From positions 558,001 to 622,000 of the forward strand of contig NZ_JBEPSJ010000001.1 of the NCBI RefSeq assembly GCF_040548875.1: a DNA stretch of 64,000 nt, written 5' to 3'. Every line of letters starts with the position of its first letter. The stretch's first letter is position 1. Of the stretch, positions 1 to 7,766 are shown piece by piece. Below the pieces are notes generated by a model. The model saw only the letters and a list, made by a program, of their open reading frames with translations, was not told the origin of the DNA and ran no database searches. Made by a program: the position numbers and the translations under genes. This DNA comes from Conyzicola nivalis_A (GTDB taxonomy: Bacteria; Actinomycetota; Actinomycetes; Actinomycetales; Microbacteriaceae).

Positions 1-53
1 ATGACCACGTAGCTCCAGAAGAAGAACCCGAAGAAATCCCAGAAATCGTCCAT
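1..53 (-). CDS. small aromatic-rich membrane protein, 5' end only
   Basis: Only the first 17 codons are in the window. They start at an ATG (positions 53-51) and run off the left edge. The peptide begins MDDFWDFFGFFFWSYVV, rich in Phe and Trp, as in the N-termini of small SHOCT-type membrane proteins that often sit beside DUF7144 and DUF6325 genes in actinobacteria. An AAGGA Shine-Dalgarno lies about 7 nt before the ATG and overlaps the stop region of the arylsulfatase gene, so the two are very likely co-transcribed. The SHOCT idea comes from context, because the diagnostic C-terminal motif is not in view. Confidence 0.6.
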   Translation of the reverse strand, partial: MDDFWDFFGFFFWSYVV

Positions 54-62
54 GATCGGTCC

Positions 63-2429
63 TTACTGTCTGGCCATCGCGATGCGCAGCGTCTCGAGTG
101 GGTCGATGAGGTGGTCGTGGTCGTCGTCGCCGAGATCGATCTGCACCCAGTGGATCGCGCCGGTGAACCGGCTGGTCTGCGGCGTGTAGTCGGCCGTGAC
201 TGAGGTTCCGGACTCGTAGCCGACATCCGTCGTCTCGTCCGCGGAGAAGATCATTGCCTGCGTCGCCCCCACGCGTCCCGTGCCCGCTGGCTCGCCGTCG
301 TAGTAGAGGGCGACGTCGCCGCCCTTGCCGAGCCCGCCGCCGTCGTAGGCGAACCGCACACGCACCTGGTGCTTGCCTGGCGCCAGCTGCCGTTCGGCCT
401 CGGTGGCGAACTCCTGGAGGCCCAGCACGTTGTAGCTGAACTTGATCCTTCCTGCCTTGGCATACACGCTCCACCCGCCGAAACGACCGCCCTGGGCGAT
501 GATCACACCCTCGGCGCCCCCGTCGGGGATCGTCACCTCGGCGGTCACCGAGAACGACTTGTTCTTGATGCTCACGACGCTGTTCTCCGACAGCCGTCCC
601 ATGCCCGAGAACAACAGCTGGGTCTTGCCGTGGATCAGCGTGGGGCGTCCGGCGATCTCGGGGGTGGCCCGCTCCACCCCGCGGTCGTCGATCGGGAGCA
701 CGTTGTACTTCGTGGCCTCGATGATCCACAGTCGCTGCAGCTTCGCGAGCATGGCCGGGTCGTCGCCCGCGAGATTGCGGGCCTGGCTGTAGTCGGTGCT
801 GCCATCGTAGAGCTCCCAGACGTCGTCGTCGAAAGCGGGCAGCGTAGGGCCGACCATCTCCCACGGTGTCCTGTGCTTGGTGACGGCGCTCCAGCCCTTG
901 TAGTACAGGCCCCGATTGCCGAACATCTCGAAGTACTGCAGCTCGTGGCGTTCGGGGGCCTCGCGCTCGTTGAAGCTGTAGAGCATGCTGGTGCCCTCCA
1001 TGGGCGACTGCAGCACGCCGTTGACCATGGTCGGCTCGGGCAACCCGGCGGCCTCGAGGATCGTCGGGGCCACGTCGATGACGTGGGTGAACTGCGAACG
1101 CAATCCGCCCTTCTCGTCGATGCCGTTCGGCCAGTGCACGATGGTTCCGTTGCGGGTGCCGCCCCAGTGCGAAGCCACCTGCTTGGTCCACTGGAACGGG
1201 GTGTCCATCGCCCAGGCCCAGCCGACGGCGTAGTGGTTGTACGACTCCGGTCCACCGAGCTGGTCGAGTTTGGAGGCCAGGAACTCCGGCGTTTCGAGGG
1301 CGGCCATGCCGTTGAAGTTCGCCATCTCGTTGAAGGCCCCGTTGAGGGTTCCCTCGGCCGAGGCGCCGTTGTCGCCGACGATGTAGTAGATGATCGTGTT
1401 CTCGAGCAGCCCGAGCTCTTCGATGGTGTCGATGACCCGGCCGACGTGGTGGTCGGTGTGCTCGAGGAACCCCGCGTACACCTCCATCTCACGTTCGAGC
1501 ACGGGCTTCAGAGCGTCGGGCATGTCGTCCCAGGCGGGGATCTCGGTGTGCCGCGGGGTCAGCTCGGCGTCGGCGGGGATGATTCCCATCTCCTTCTGCC
1601 TGGCGAAGGTGCTCTCGCGCTGCGCGTCCCAGCCGTCGGCGAACTCGCCCGCGTACCTGTCGGCCCACTCCTTCGGGACGTGGTGCGGGGCGTGGGTGGC
1701 TCCCGGAGCGAAGTAGACGAAGAACGGCTTGTCGGGCATCAGGGCCTTCTGGGTGCGGATCCAGCTCACCGCGTGATCGGCGAGGTCCTCGGTGAGGTGG
1801 TAGCCCTCCTCGACGGTGGCGGGCGGCTCGACGGGCGTCGTGCCGTTGTAGAGCGCCGGCTCCCACTGGTTGTCCTCGCCGCCGATGAAGCCGTAGAAGG
1901 TCTCGAAACCGCCGCCGGCCGACGGCCACGCGTCGAACGGCCCCATGGGTGAAGACTGCCACACGGGCACCTCGTGGCACTTGCCGAACTGGGCGGTCGA
2001 GTACCCGTTGAGTTTGAGGGTCATCGGCAGCGGGGCCTTGGTGTTCGGACGCAGCGAGCTGTTGCCGGGAGCCGATGTCGCCGTCTCGGTGATGCTGCCC
2101 ATCCCGACCGAGTGGTGGTTGCGACCGGTGAGCATGGCCTGCCTGGTCGGGGCGCACAGGGCGGTGGTGTGGAACCGGTTGTAGGTGAGCCCGCCGGCCG
2201 CGAGCTTCTCGGCGTTGGGGGTGCGGCACGGCCCGCCGAACGCGCTCGACGCGCCGAAGCCGGCGTCGTCGATGAGGATGACGAGCACGTTCGGTGCACC
2301 GGCGGGCGGCAGCAGCGGCTGGATCGGCGGGTACGACGTGTCGGGGTCTTTGGCGTCGTAGGTGGTGAGACCCGGCGCGGGCACGTCGGGGATGGGCAGC
2401 ATGGCACGCGAGTGACGATCGGGACTCAT
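63..2429 (-). CDS. cysteine-type arylsulfatase
   Basis: A 788-residue alkaline-phosphatase-superfamily sulfatase that hydrolyses sulfate esters; the natural substrate cannot be read from sequence. The active-site motif CAPTR is at about residues 92-96, with the Cys that an FGE-type enzyme converts to formylglycine. Metal-ligand signatures are visible at IDDAGFG (about 53-59) and in a GDNGAS segment near the middle. The C-terminal part resembles the beta-rich extension of long arylsulfatases. There is no signal peptide, so a cytoplasmic location is expected. The ATG is preceded by GGAGA at good spacing. It is the largest gene of a leftward operon after the DUF7144 gene. No formylglycine-generating enzyme is in the window. 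Confidence 0.93.
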   Translation of the reverse strand: MSPDRHSRAMLPIPDVPAPGLTTYDAKDPDTSYPPIQPLLPPAGAPNVLVILIDDAGFGASSAFGGPCRTPNAEKLAAGGLTYNRFHTTALCAPTRQAMLTGRNHHSVGMGSITETATSAPGNSSLRPNTKAPLPMTLKLNGYSTAQFGKCHEVPVWQSSPMGPFDAWPSAGGGFETFYGFIGGEDNQWEPALYNGTTPVEPPATVEEGYHLTEDLADHAVSWIRTQKALMPDKPFFVYFAPGATHAPHHVPKEWADRYAGEFADGWDAQRESTFARQKEMGIIPADAELTPRHTEIPAWDDMPDALKPVLEREMEVYAGFLEHTDHHVGRVIDTIEELGLLENTIIYYIVGDNGASAEGTLNGAFNEMANFNGMAALETPEFLASKLDQLGGPESYNHYAVGWAWAMDTPFQWTKQVASHWGGTRNGTIVHWPNGIDEKGGLRSQFTHVIDVAPTILEAAGLPEPTMVNGVLQSPMEGTSMLYSFNEREAPERHELQYFEMFGNRGLYYKGWSAVTKHRTPWEMVGPTLPAFDDDVWELYDGSTDYSQARNLAGDDPAMLAKLQRLWIIEATKYNVLPIDDRGVERATPEIAGRPTLIHGKTQLLFSGMGRLSENSVVSIKNKSFSVTAEVTIPDGGAEGVIIAQGGRFGGWSVYAKAGRIKFSYNVLGLQEFATEAERQLAPGKHQVRVRFAYDGGGLGKGGDVALYYDGEPAGTGRVGATQAMIFSADETTDVGYESGTSVTADYTPQTSRFTGAIHWVQIDLGDDDHDHLIDPLETLRIAMARQ

Positions 2430-2457
2430 GGTCTTCTCCGGAACCGGGGTAGCGGAC

Positions 2458-2859
2458 TCAGACGTCGGCCGCGAGTTCGCGGCCGTGAGCCGTGAGCGCG
2501 TAGATGACGAGGATGTCGAGGGCGATGATGATCGTCGACCACCAGGGTTGCGCCGGCAGCAGCAGCAGTTGGCCGACAGCGCTGAGTACGCACAGGATGA
2601 TCGCGATCACCCGGGCCCACATCGCGCCCGTGAAGAGCGCGGCGGCGGTGAACATGAGCAGCAGCCCGATCACGATGTGCCACCATCCCCACCCGCTCAG
2701 GTCGAAGAGGAACAGGCTGCCCTCCGTGGTGATGAAGTAGGGATCGGGCGCGATCAGGGCGACAACCCCCTGGAGCAGCCCGAACACACCGCTGATGAAT
2801 ATGATCACTCCCGCGAATCGGCCCCAGCCGACCCATCCGGTTACCTCGACATTGCTCAT
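2458..2859 (-). CDS. DUF7144 family four-helix membrane protein
   Basis: A 133-residue integral membrane protein with four hydrophobic segments, at about residues 12-36, 58-80, 83-103 and 106-126. The GWGWWHIVIG stretch in the middle is typical of the DUF7144 family. Function is unknown. AGAGGA lies about 8 nt before the ATG. It sits between a tiny 51-residue ORF and the arylsulfatase on the same strand, with short gaps, consistent with one transcript. Family members often occur with DUF6325 and SHOCT proteins, which suggests a shared envelope or stress role (inference). Confidence 0.8.
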   Translation of the reverse strand: MSNVEVTGWVGWGRFAGVIIFISGVFGLLQGVVALIAPDPYFITTEGSLFLFDLSGWGWWHIVIGLLLMFTAAALFTGAMWARVIAIILCVLSAVGQLLLLPAQPWWSTIIIALDILVIYALTAHGRELAADV

Positions 2860-2897
2860 CGTGTCGTTCCTCTCGTAATTGGTTCTGAAACGTTCGT

Positions 2898-3053
2898 CTA
2901 CAGGCGGCGTCTACGCGGAGTCACCGCGGCTCCGACGACCGCGGCCTTGGCCACGGGGGCGGGGCCGGGGCGCACGGCACGTGTCACGACGGCCGCTTTG
3001 GCAACCGGTGCGCGCACGACGCCGACCCGGCCGATTCGTCCGGCTCTCAACAT
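2898..3053 (-). CDS. 51-residue basic Ala/Val-rich small protein
   Basis: A short ORF whose ATG begins 1 nt after the DUF6325 stop codon, so translation is probably coupled. The product is about 51 residues, rich in Ala, Val and Arg, and ends in a run of arginines (PRRRRL). It holds two copies of the nonapeptide APVAKAAVV, written with different codons, which suggests the peptide is under selection. Small Ala/Val/Arg-rich proteins next to DUF6325 genes are common in actinobacteria. No function is known to me; a membrane-interacting peptide is possible. Confidence 0.6.
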   Translation of the reverse strand: MLRAGRIGRVGVVRAPVAKAAVVTRAVRPGPAPVAKAAVVGAAVTPRRRRL

Positions 3054-3054
3054 G

Positions 3055-3513
3055 TCAGGCTCCCTGTTCTTCGAGCTCGCGCTCGGCTTCGATCGCCGCG
3101 GCGATGGCTTGGGTGTGGATGCGGCCGTCGGCTACCAGCTCGCCGCCCGCCCGGCGGGCCGCCATCGCGAACGGCGCTGCCCACACGTTCTCGTAGACCA
3201 GCACGCCGGCGACGGTTCCCGGGTCGATGGCCTCGGCGAGATGGGCGACGTCGTCGGCGGCCAGGAACTCCGCGAACTCGCCCACGAGCGACTCGAGAGT
3301 GTTCGACTCGTCGTACTCGGAGAGCTCGAAGGCGTCGACGGTGCCGTCGTCGTCTTTCACCACGACGATCGCGTCGATGACCCGGATGGTTCCCGCCTCG
3401 ACGAGTCGGGAGACCTCTTCGAGGATCTCGCCCGTGAAGGCAGCGGTCTTCGCAGGGAACCGGATGATGACGAAGTCGATCGGTCCGGCGATGTCGTGCG
3501 CTTCATCTGTCAT
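3055..3513 (-). CDS. DUF6325 family protein
   Basis: A 152-residue soluble protein beginning MTDEAHDIAGPIDFVIIRFP and continuing with an IRVIDAIVVVKDDDG strand. The Ala/Glu-rich C-terminus (residues 128-152) looks helical. This pattern, with its GPIDFVxIxF opening, matches the DUF6325 family (function unknown), which often sits with SHOCT, DUF7144 and small Ala/Val-rich ORFs. An AGGAG is 6 nt before the ATG. The start lies inside the last codons of an upstream 36-codon ORF, and the stop is 1 nt from the next gene, so the cluster is tightly coupled. Confidence 0.75.
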   Translation of the reverse strand: MTDEAHDIAGPIDFVIIRFPAKTAAFTGEILEEVSRLVEAGTIRVIDAIVVVKDDDGTVDAFELSEYDESNTLESLVGEFAEFLAADDVAHLAEAIDPGTVAGVLVYENVWAAPFAMAARRAGGELVADGRIHTQAIAAAIEAERELEEQGA

Positions 3514-3613
3514 GGTCGGCTCCTGTGCTGTCGTTCTGGTGCGCGAGGATCGCAGTGATGTCGATAGGGCTCGTCGGTGTGAGCTCGGGATCCGCTGGAC
3601 CTGTGGGATTCAT
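3503..3613 (-). CDS. possible 36-residue leader ORF of the DUF6325 operon
   Basis: A 36-codon ORF with a strong GGAGGGAG Shine-Dalgarno about 6 nt before its ATG. Its last codons overlap the start of the DUF6325 gene by 11 nt. The peptide is acidic and Pro/Thr-rich (MNPTGPADPELTPTSPIDIT at the N-terminus) with no membrane segment. The ribosome site and the overlap are the only evidence that it is translated. It may be a coupling leader rather than a protein with its own function. Confidence 0.4.
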   Translation of the reverse strand: MNPTGPADPELTPTSPIDITAILAHQNDSTGADHDR

Positions 3614-3686
3614 GAAGGGTCTCCCTCCTGTGAGCGCCGAGGGACTCGGCTGGGTTGACGGTATCGCTGAGCGAAAGTCGAGGGCC

Positions 3687-4856
3687 TCATCCGGCCGGGG
3701 TGATGTCCGGGGCGTCTCGTCGCCGGGCCTTCGCGTGCAGTTCCGGGGCGGCTTTCTTTCGCCCGCGCCGGTCGCGCTTGGCCTCGTCTTCCGAGGCCCG
3801 CGCCATGTCTCGCGTCTCGCCGGTCGGCCCGAGAGCGGGGCGCCACCAGTGCGACTCGGGGTTCGCGTCGACGAGGAAGGTCTTGGCCATCAGTGTGAGC
3901 GGCACCGCGAGGATGGCGCCGATCGGCCCGATGACGACCGCCCAGAACAGCACGGAGAAGAAGGTGATCGTCTGGCTCAGCGACACGGCGTGTCCGACGA
4001 CCCGGGGCTGGATGATCGACTGCACGACGGCGTTGATGACCCCGTAGACCACGATCACCGCGATCACGGTCGGCCACCCTCCCACGAGATATCCGAAGAG
4101 CACGGGAGGCACGATCGCGAAGAAGTAGCCGATGTTCGGGATGAAGCTGCAGAGGAACGCGAGCAGGCCCCACAGGAGGGCGGCAGGAACCTGCAGGACG
4201 ACGAGCGCTATCGCGTTCAGAGCGCCCTGGGCGATCCCGAGCACGGTCGTCACGACCATGTACCGCCGCACGTTCGACGCATAGTCGCCGAGCGCCAGAA
4301 CGAGGTTCGGGTTGTGCGAGCGGAGCTGCCCGAGGATGGTGCGCGAGTAGACGGCGTCGGCCGCCATCAGGATCATCATTGTGAGGATGATCACGAGGGC
4401 GCCGGTGATGCCGGCGATGCTGCCGATGGCGTTCGTCACGACCCCCGCGATGTTGCCCGGATCGATTCCCGAGACCACCGACTGCACCTGCGCCTGACCG
4501 AAGCCCAGGCTCTGCAGCCAGGCGCCGACGTTGGTCCCGATCTGTGCGATCTCGTCGGCGTAGTCGGGGAGCATGTCGACGAACTGGGCGAACGCAATGA
4601 CGATCGTGTAGGTGAACGTTGCGAGGAGCCCGAACACCACGAGGATCACCGAGCCGGTCGCGAGACCGGGAGGTACCCCTTTGGCGAGCAGCCAGGTGCG
4701 CACCGGGTTGGCGCAGATGACGAGGATCAGAGTCAGCAGGGTGGGCGCCAGGATGCCCCGGATCGAACTCATGCCGATGGCTACGACAGTCGCCGCCGCG
4801 AGGGCCACCAGAATCGTGGTCGCGCGTGGAGATCGCGCCGCCGCGGTGTCGGTCAT
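3687..4856 (-). CDS. AI-2E family transporter
   Basis: A polytopic inner-membrane protein of 389 residues from the chosen ATG. Hydrophobic segments are arranged as in the AI-2E/PerM exporter family: an N-terminal helical pair, a middle amphipathic region, and a C-terminal cluster holding the family-typical FIPNIGYFFAIVPPVLFGYL-like stretch. The substrate cannot be predicted; members range from putative autoinducer-2 exporters to ion or antiporter-like proteins. The C-terminus (after about residue 340) is charged and cytoplasmic. I chose the ATG at 4856 because an upstream in-frame start at 4898 adds only 14 polar residues not expected in the family. It may be co-transcribed with the DUF6325 operon, 73 nt downstream. 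Confidence 0.85.
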   Translation of the reverse strand: MTDTAAARSPRATTILVALAAATVVAIGMSSIRGILAPTLLTLILVICANPVRTWLLAKGVPPGLATGSVILVVFGLLATFTYTIVIAFAQFVDMLPDYADEIAQIGTNVGAWLQSLGFGQAQVQSVVSGIDPGNIAGVVTNAIGSIAGITGALVIILTMMILMAADAVYSRTILGQLRSHNPNLVLALGDYASNVRRYMVVTTVLGIAQGALNAIALVVLQVPAALLWGLLAFLCSFIPNIGYFFAIVPPVLFGYLVGGWPTVIAVIVVYGVINAVVQSIIQPRVVGHAVSLSQTITFFSVLFWAVVIGPIGAILAVPLTLMAKTFLVDANPESHWWRPALGPTGETRDMARASEDEAKRDRRGRKKAAPELHAKARRRDAPDITPAG

Positions 4857-5009
4857 GCTGCGCTCGGGGTCATGGCCACACGCTATTGAGCCGGTCACGG
4901 GAGCTACATCATCTCTACGGGGTGAGGTAGCGGCGCCTCGCTGCGGACTACCGTCGCCTCACCCGGACGGATTCCCGGTCCGTGTGCGGCTGATCGAGAC
5001 GGTGGGTTC

Positions 5010-5672
5010 ATGTGGGCTGCGGTGGGTCACATCCTCCCCGTCGCCTTCGCGGGCGCCCTCAGCTCCGTTCCCATAACCGCGGTGATCCTCCTGCTGCTCT
5101 CGCCGAACAGGAGCCGTTCTCCGACCGCCTTTCTCATCGGGTGGGTGTTGGGGCTGGCCGCGATGATCACCGCGTTCGCGGCGCTCGCCGCGGTGATCCC
5201 CGTATCCCGACGGCAGGCGGACGAGGCCCTCGGTGCTGCGCTCGTCGCGGTGGGGCTCGGGCTGATCGTCGTGGCCGTCGTCACGTGGCGTCGCCGCGGA
5301 CTGTCGGACGGCGACGAGATGCCGAGGTGGCTCCGTGCGGTCGGCACCATGCGGCCGCTGACGGCGTTCGGTTTCGCTCTGCTCCTGAACGTGCGTCCGA
5401 AGGCCGTGCTTCTCGCGGCGGCCGCCGGACTGTCGCTGCGCGGCGACTCGCTCTCGACGGGCGAGATGGCGTTCGTGATCGGAACCTACACGGTCGTCTC
5501 GGCGTCGTCGGTCGCGACACCGGTCATCGCCAGTCTCGTCGCGCCCGGCCGCACCGACAAGCAGCTCGAGCGGGCGCGCGTGTGGATCGCCGCGAACACC
5601 ACCATCGTCAGCGTCGTGATCATGCTGATGATCGGTGTCGTGATCGTCGGCAGCGGGCTGACCCGGTTCTGA
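5010..5672 (+). CDS. GAP family (Sap-like) membrane protein
   Basis: A 220-residue protein with about six hydrophobic segments. The N-terminus runs straight into the first helix (MWAAVGHILPVAFAGALSS), and a conserved polar LLLNVRPKAVLLAAAAG stretch lies near residues 126-142. This layout is typical of the GAP/Sap family (related to the mycobacterial sulfolipid-addressing protein and distantly to LysE-type exporters). The substrate is unknown. It is divergent from the AI-2E gene and convergent, 13 nt apart, with the next membrane protein. Confidence 0.75.
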   Translation: MWAAVGHILPVAFAGALSSVPITAVILLLLSPNRSRSPTAFLIGWVLGLAAMITAFAALAAVIPVSRRQADEALGAALVAVGLGLIVVAVVTWRRRGLSDGDEMPRWLRAVGTMRPLTAFGFALLLNVRPKAVLLAAAAGLSLRGDSLSTGEMAFVIGTYTVVSASSVATPVIASLVAPGRTDKQLERARVWIAANTTIVSVVIMLMIGVVIVGSGLTRF

Positions 5673-5685
5673 CTCACGTCGGGGA

Positions 5686-6378
5686 TTAGAACAAGACGGG
5701 GAAGCTCGCCAGAACGGCTACCCCGCCGAGTGAGACAAGGCCGGCGAGGCAGATCAAGAACCAACTCGACCACCGGGACGTGGCGCGCTCGGCAATCGCG
5801 GCGAAGAAGAGTACGAGGGCGAACATCACCGTCAGCATCGAGTAGTTGTCGCCGCGCTGGTTGCTCTGGAGGGCCAGAGCGAATTTCGCGTCGGCGAGTT
5901 TCGATGCCTTCCTCGATTCGACCTCGCCCGCGGGAACATACGACGGCTCGGCGAACGGCGACTTGAGTTGCTCGCCCCCCTGCACCCAGTCGTCGAACGC
6001 CGTTGTGAACTCAGGGGTGAACCGGTTGCTGACGTACGTCGCGAACGCTTCGTCCTGCCTGGCCTTGGCGTCTACCCACTGCGTGTAGATCGCCAGGTCT
6101 ACCGAACGCGCGTCGCGGGCCTCGCTCGCGAAGTCGATCGAACGGATGCGGGCGCTCGACGCCTCGCTGAACTGGATCGACATCTGGCCGCTCCACTTCG
6201 ACGACTCGAATCCGCACCAAGCCGTGAGGATTGCCGTCAACGACAACAGCACCACCGCGATGATCTCGCGAACCTCGTCACCGCGCCCGGACTTGGCGTG
6301 GGCGGTGATGGCCGGTTCGGGCGAGACGGGTTCGTGCAACGCAGCCTCCTCTGGGTGATTAGAGAGTGCTCCAGTCAC
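5686..6378 (-). CDS. conserved membrane protein with one N-terminal and two C-terminal helices
   Basis: A 230-residue protein with a cytoplasmic N-terminus of about 35 residues and a helix at about 39-60 (EIIAVVLLSLTAILTAWCGF). A long charged loop of about 110 residues follows, then two C-terminal helices (about 180-198 and 205-228). The loop is Ala/Asp/Ser-rich and helical, and probably faces outside. Its function is unknown to me. It starts at GTG and is convergent with the GAP-family gene. Confidence 0.65.
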   Translation of the reverse strand: MTGALSNHPEEAALHEPVSPEPAITAHAKSGRGDEVREIIAVVLLSLTAILTAWCGFESSKWSGQMSIQFSEASSARIRSIDFASEARDARSVDLAIYTQWVDAKARQDEAFATYVSNRFTPEFTTAFDDWVQGGEQLKSPFAEPSYVPAGEVESRKASKLADAKFALALQSNQRGDNYSMLTVMFALVLFFAAIAERATSRWSSWFLICLAGLVSLGGVAVLASFPVLF

Positions 6379-6396
6379 ACGTCCCGGTCAAGAGGG

Positions 6397-6828
6397 TCAC
6401 TGGTCGCCCGACTCCGCGGCGCGCTGCCCGAACGTGCCCGCCGTCACCCTCCGGTACGACTGTTCGACGATGCTCTCGAGCACGCCGAGGTCGACGCGGT
6501 CGAGGTGTTTGAGATAGAGGCATCCGACGCCGGTCGTGTGCTCACCCAGCCGCTCGAGCTCGTCGGCGTAGGCGCCGACTCCATCGGGGAGGTAGATGGT
6601 GGTGGCCGCTTTGCGGGGTGAGAAGCCGGCCGCGGCCGCGTCGCCCTCCCGGCCGCTGGCGTACTCGTAGTGGTACCGCCCGAAACCGATGATGGTCGGC
6701 CCCCACATGCGCGGCGTCTCGCCGGTCACGCGCCCCATGATCTCGATGAGCGTCTTCGCGTCGCGTCGGCGGGCGTCGCCGGGGACGGCGTCGACGAACT
6801 CGCACACACTCGCGTCCGTCGGGTTCAT
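6397..6828 (-). CDS. DUF1801 domain protein
   Basis: A 143-residue soluble protein matching DUF1801/YdhG-like proteins: an N-terminal helix ending in RRDAKTLIEIM, the MWGPTIIGFGRYHYEY core at about residues 41-56, an FSPRKAATTIYLPDG strand pair, and the LGEHTTGVGCLYLKHLDRVD segment near 93-112. The family fold resembles iron-chaperone/frataxin-like and AHSA-neighbouring proteins, and its biochemical role is unsettled. It is divergent from the SRPBCC/ArsR operon, and two palindromes lie in the shared upstream region. DUF1801 and SRPBCC genes often occur together, so co-control by the same ArsR protein is plausible. Confidence 0.8.
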   Translation of the reverse strand: MNPTDASVCEFVDAVPGDARRRDAKTLIEIMGRVTGETPRMWGPTIIGFGRYHYEYASGREGDAAAAGFSPRKAATTIYLPDGVGAYADELERLGEHTTGVGCLYLKHLDRVDLGVLESIVEQSYRRVTAGTFGQRAAESGDQ

Positions 6829-6888
6829 CGGCGTGTCGATTCGGAGGCCATGCCTCTACGGTACGACGCCGACCCATCGCGCGCACCT

Positions 6889-6938
6889 GCAACCCAGGGG
6901 TTGCGGAATGCCTCGAATTAATGCAACTGTGGGGTTGC
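6889..6938. promoter_or_regulatory. pair of 16-bp palindromic operators upstream of SRPBCC-arsR
   Basis: Two palindromes share the same half-site. GCAACCCAGGGGTTGC (6889-6904) is perfect apart from its 2-nt centre. GCAACTGTGGGGTTGC (6923-6938) keeps GCAAC/GTTGC arms. Their centres are 34 bp apart, about three helical turns. They lie between the divergent DUF1801 gene and the SRPBCC-arsR operon, and are the natural candidate binding sites for the ArsR-type regulator encoded two genes downstream. Assignment to that regulator is inference. Confidence 0.65.
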
Positions 6939-6964
6939 AGTAATCGACCGAAAGGAACACAATC

Positions 6965-7447
6965 ATGACCATGACTGCGAACCCGTCCACCGTCGTCGAC
7001 CCCGGCGGATACTCCGTGCGGCGCACCATCTCCATCGCCGCACCTCTCGAGAGGGTGTGGGCCGCGATCACCCAGGCCGAGCACATCGCGCGGTGGTTCC
7101 CGCAGCGCGCGGAACTCGAGCCCGTCGCCGTGGGAGCCGGCGGGGTGCTGCACTTCGACGGCTACGACGATCTGCCCATCGCCGTCGAGGAGCTCGACGA
7201 GCCCCGGATGATCGCCTACCGCTGGAGCAACTCGGTCGGCGAGAGTGCCGACCCGGCGCGCGTCGACCCGGCGCACTCGACCGTCTTCCGCTTCACGCTG
7301 CAGCCGTTCGACGGCGGCACACAGCTCACCGTCGTCGAGACCGGGTTCGACACACTTGCCGACCCGGCCGCCAGCATGGAGGACCACCGCAGCGGGTGGG
7401 ACTCCGAGCTCGACGAACTGGTCGCGTATCTCGAAGGCGGCTCGTGA
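6965..7447 (+). CDS. SRPBCC (AHSA1-like) domain protein
   Basis: A 160-residue protein with the START/AHSA1 layout: RTISIAAPLERVWAAITQAEH at about residues 20-40, then WFPQRAELEP, and a final GWDSELDELVAYLEG helix. These proteins bind hydrophobic ligands, and the paired regulators usually respond to stress or xenobiotics. AAAGGA precedes the ATG. The stop overlaps the GTG of the following ArsR gene by 4 nt (GTGA), giving a two-gene operon. A very common actinobacterial pair is this SRPBCC protein with a marR/arsR-like repressor. Confidence 0.9.
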   Translation: MTMTANPSTVVDPGGYSVRRTISIAAPLERVWAAITQAEHIARWFPQRAELEPVAVGAGGVLHFDGYDDLPIAVEELDEPRMIAYRWSNSVGESADPARVDPAHSTVFRFTLQPFDGGTQLTVVETGFDTLADPAASMEDHRSGWDSELDELVAYLEGGS

Positions 7448-7761
7448 GCCAGACCCCGTTAGTACCCGTGTTCGCCGCTCTCGGTGACGAGACCCGGTGG
7501 AGCATCCTGGCGGCTCTCGGCGGGGGCGACGCTTCGGCGTCTACCCTCGCCGGGCGCCTACCGGTGACGCGCCAGGCGATCGCGAAGCACCTCGCGGTGC
7601 TGCAGGACGTCGGGCTCGTCGAACCCGTGCGTGTGGGCCGCGAGGTGCGCTACCGGGTGCTCGGCGCGCGGCTGACCGCGACCGCCCGCGACCTCGACCG
7701 CGTCGGCGCCGAGTGGGAGCAGCGGCTCGCCGAGATCAAGCGCATCGCCGAAGGGCTGTGA
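7444..7761 (+). CDS. ArsR-family winged-helix regulator
   Basis: A 105-residue regulator starting at the GTG that overlaps the SRPBCC stop. FAALGDETRWSILAALGGGD is the usual first helix pair, and TLAGRLPVTRQAIAKHLAVL is the recognition helix-turn-helix (about residues 32-51). VEPVRVGREVRYRVLG forms the wing. No Cys metal site (ELCVCDL-type) is present, so it is not a metal sensor of the classical type. It probably represses its own operon through the GCAAC/GTTGC palindromes upstream. Confidence 0.9.
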   Translation: MSQTPLVPVFAALGDETRWSILAALGGGDASASTLAGRLPVTRQAIAKHLAVLQDVGLVEPVRVGREVRYRVLGARLTATARDLDRVGAEWEQRLAEIKRIAEGL

Positions 7762-7766
7762 CCGGG

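Noticed and set aside
369..1952. Open frame on the plus strand inside the arylsulfatase gene
   Set aside because: It is antisense to an intact sulfatase with the CAPTR motif, and its product shows no domain.
4921..4963. Hairpin GGTGAGG/CCTCACC upstream of the GAP-family gene
   Set aside because: Only a 7-bp stem with a 29-nt loop. It could be chance in this composition.
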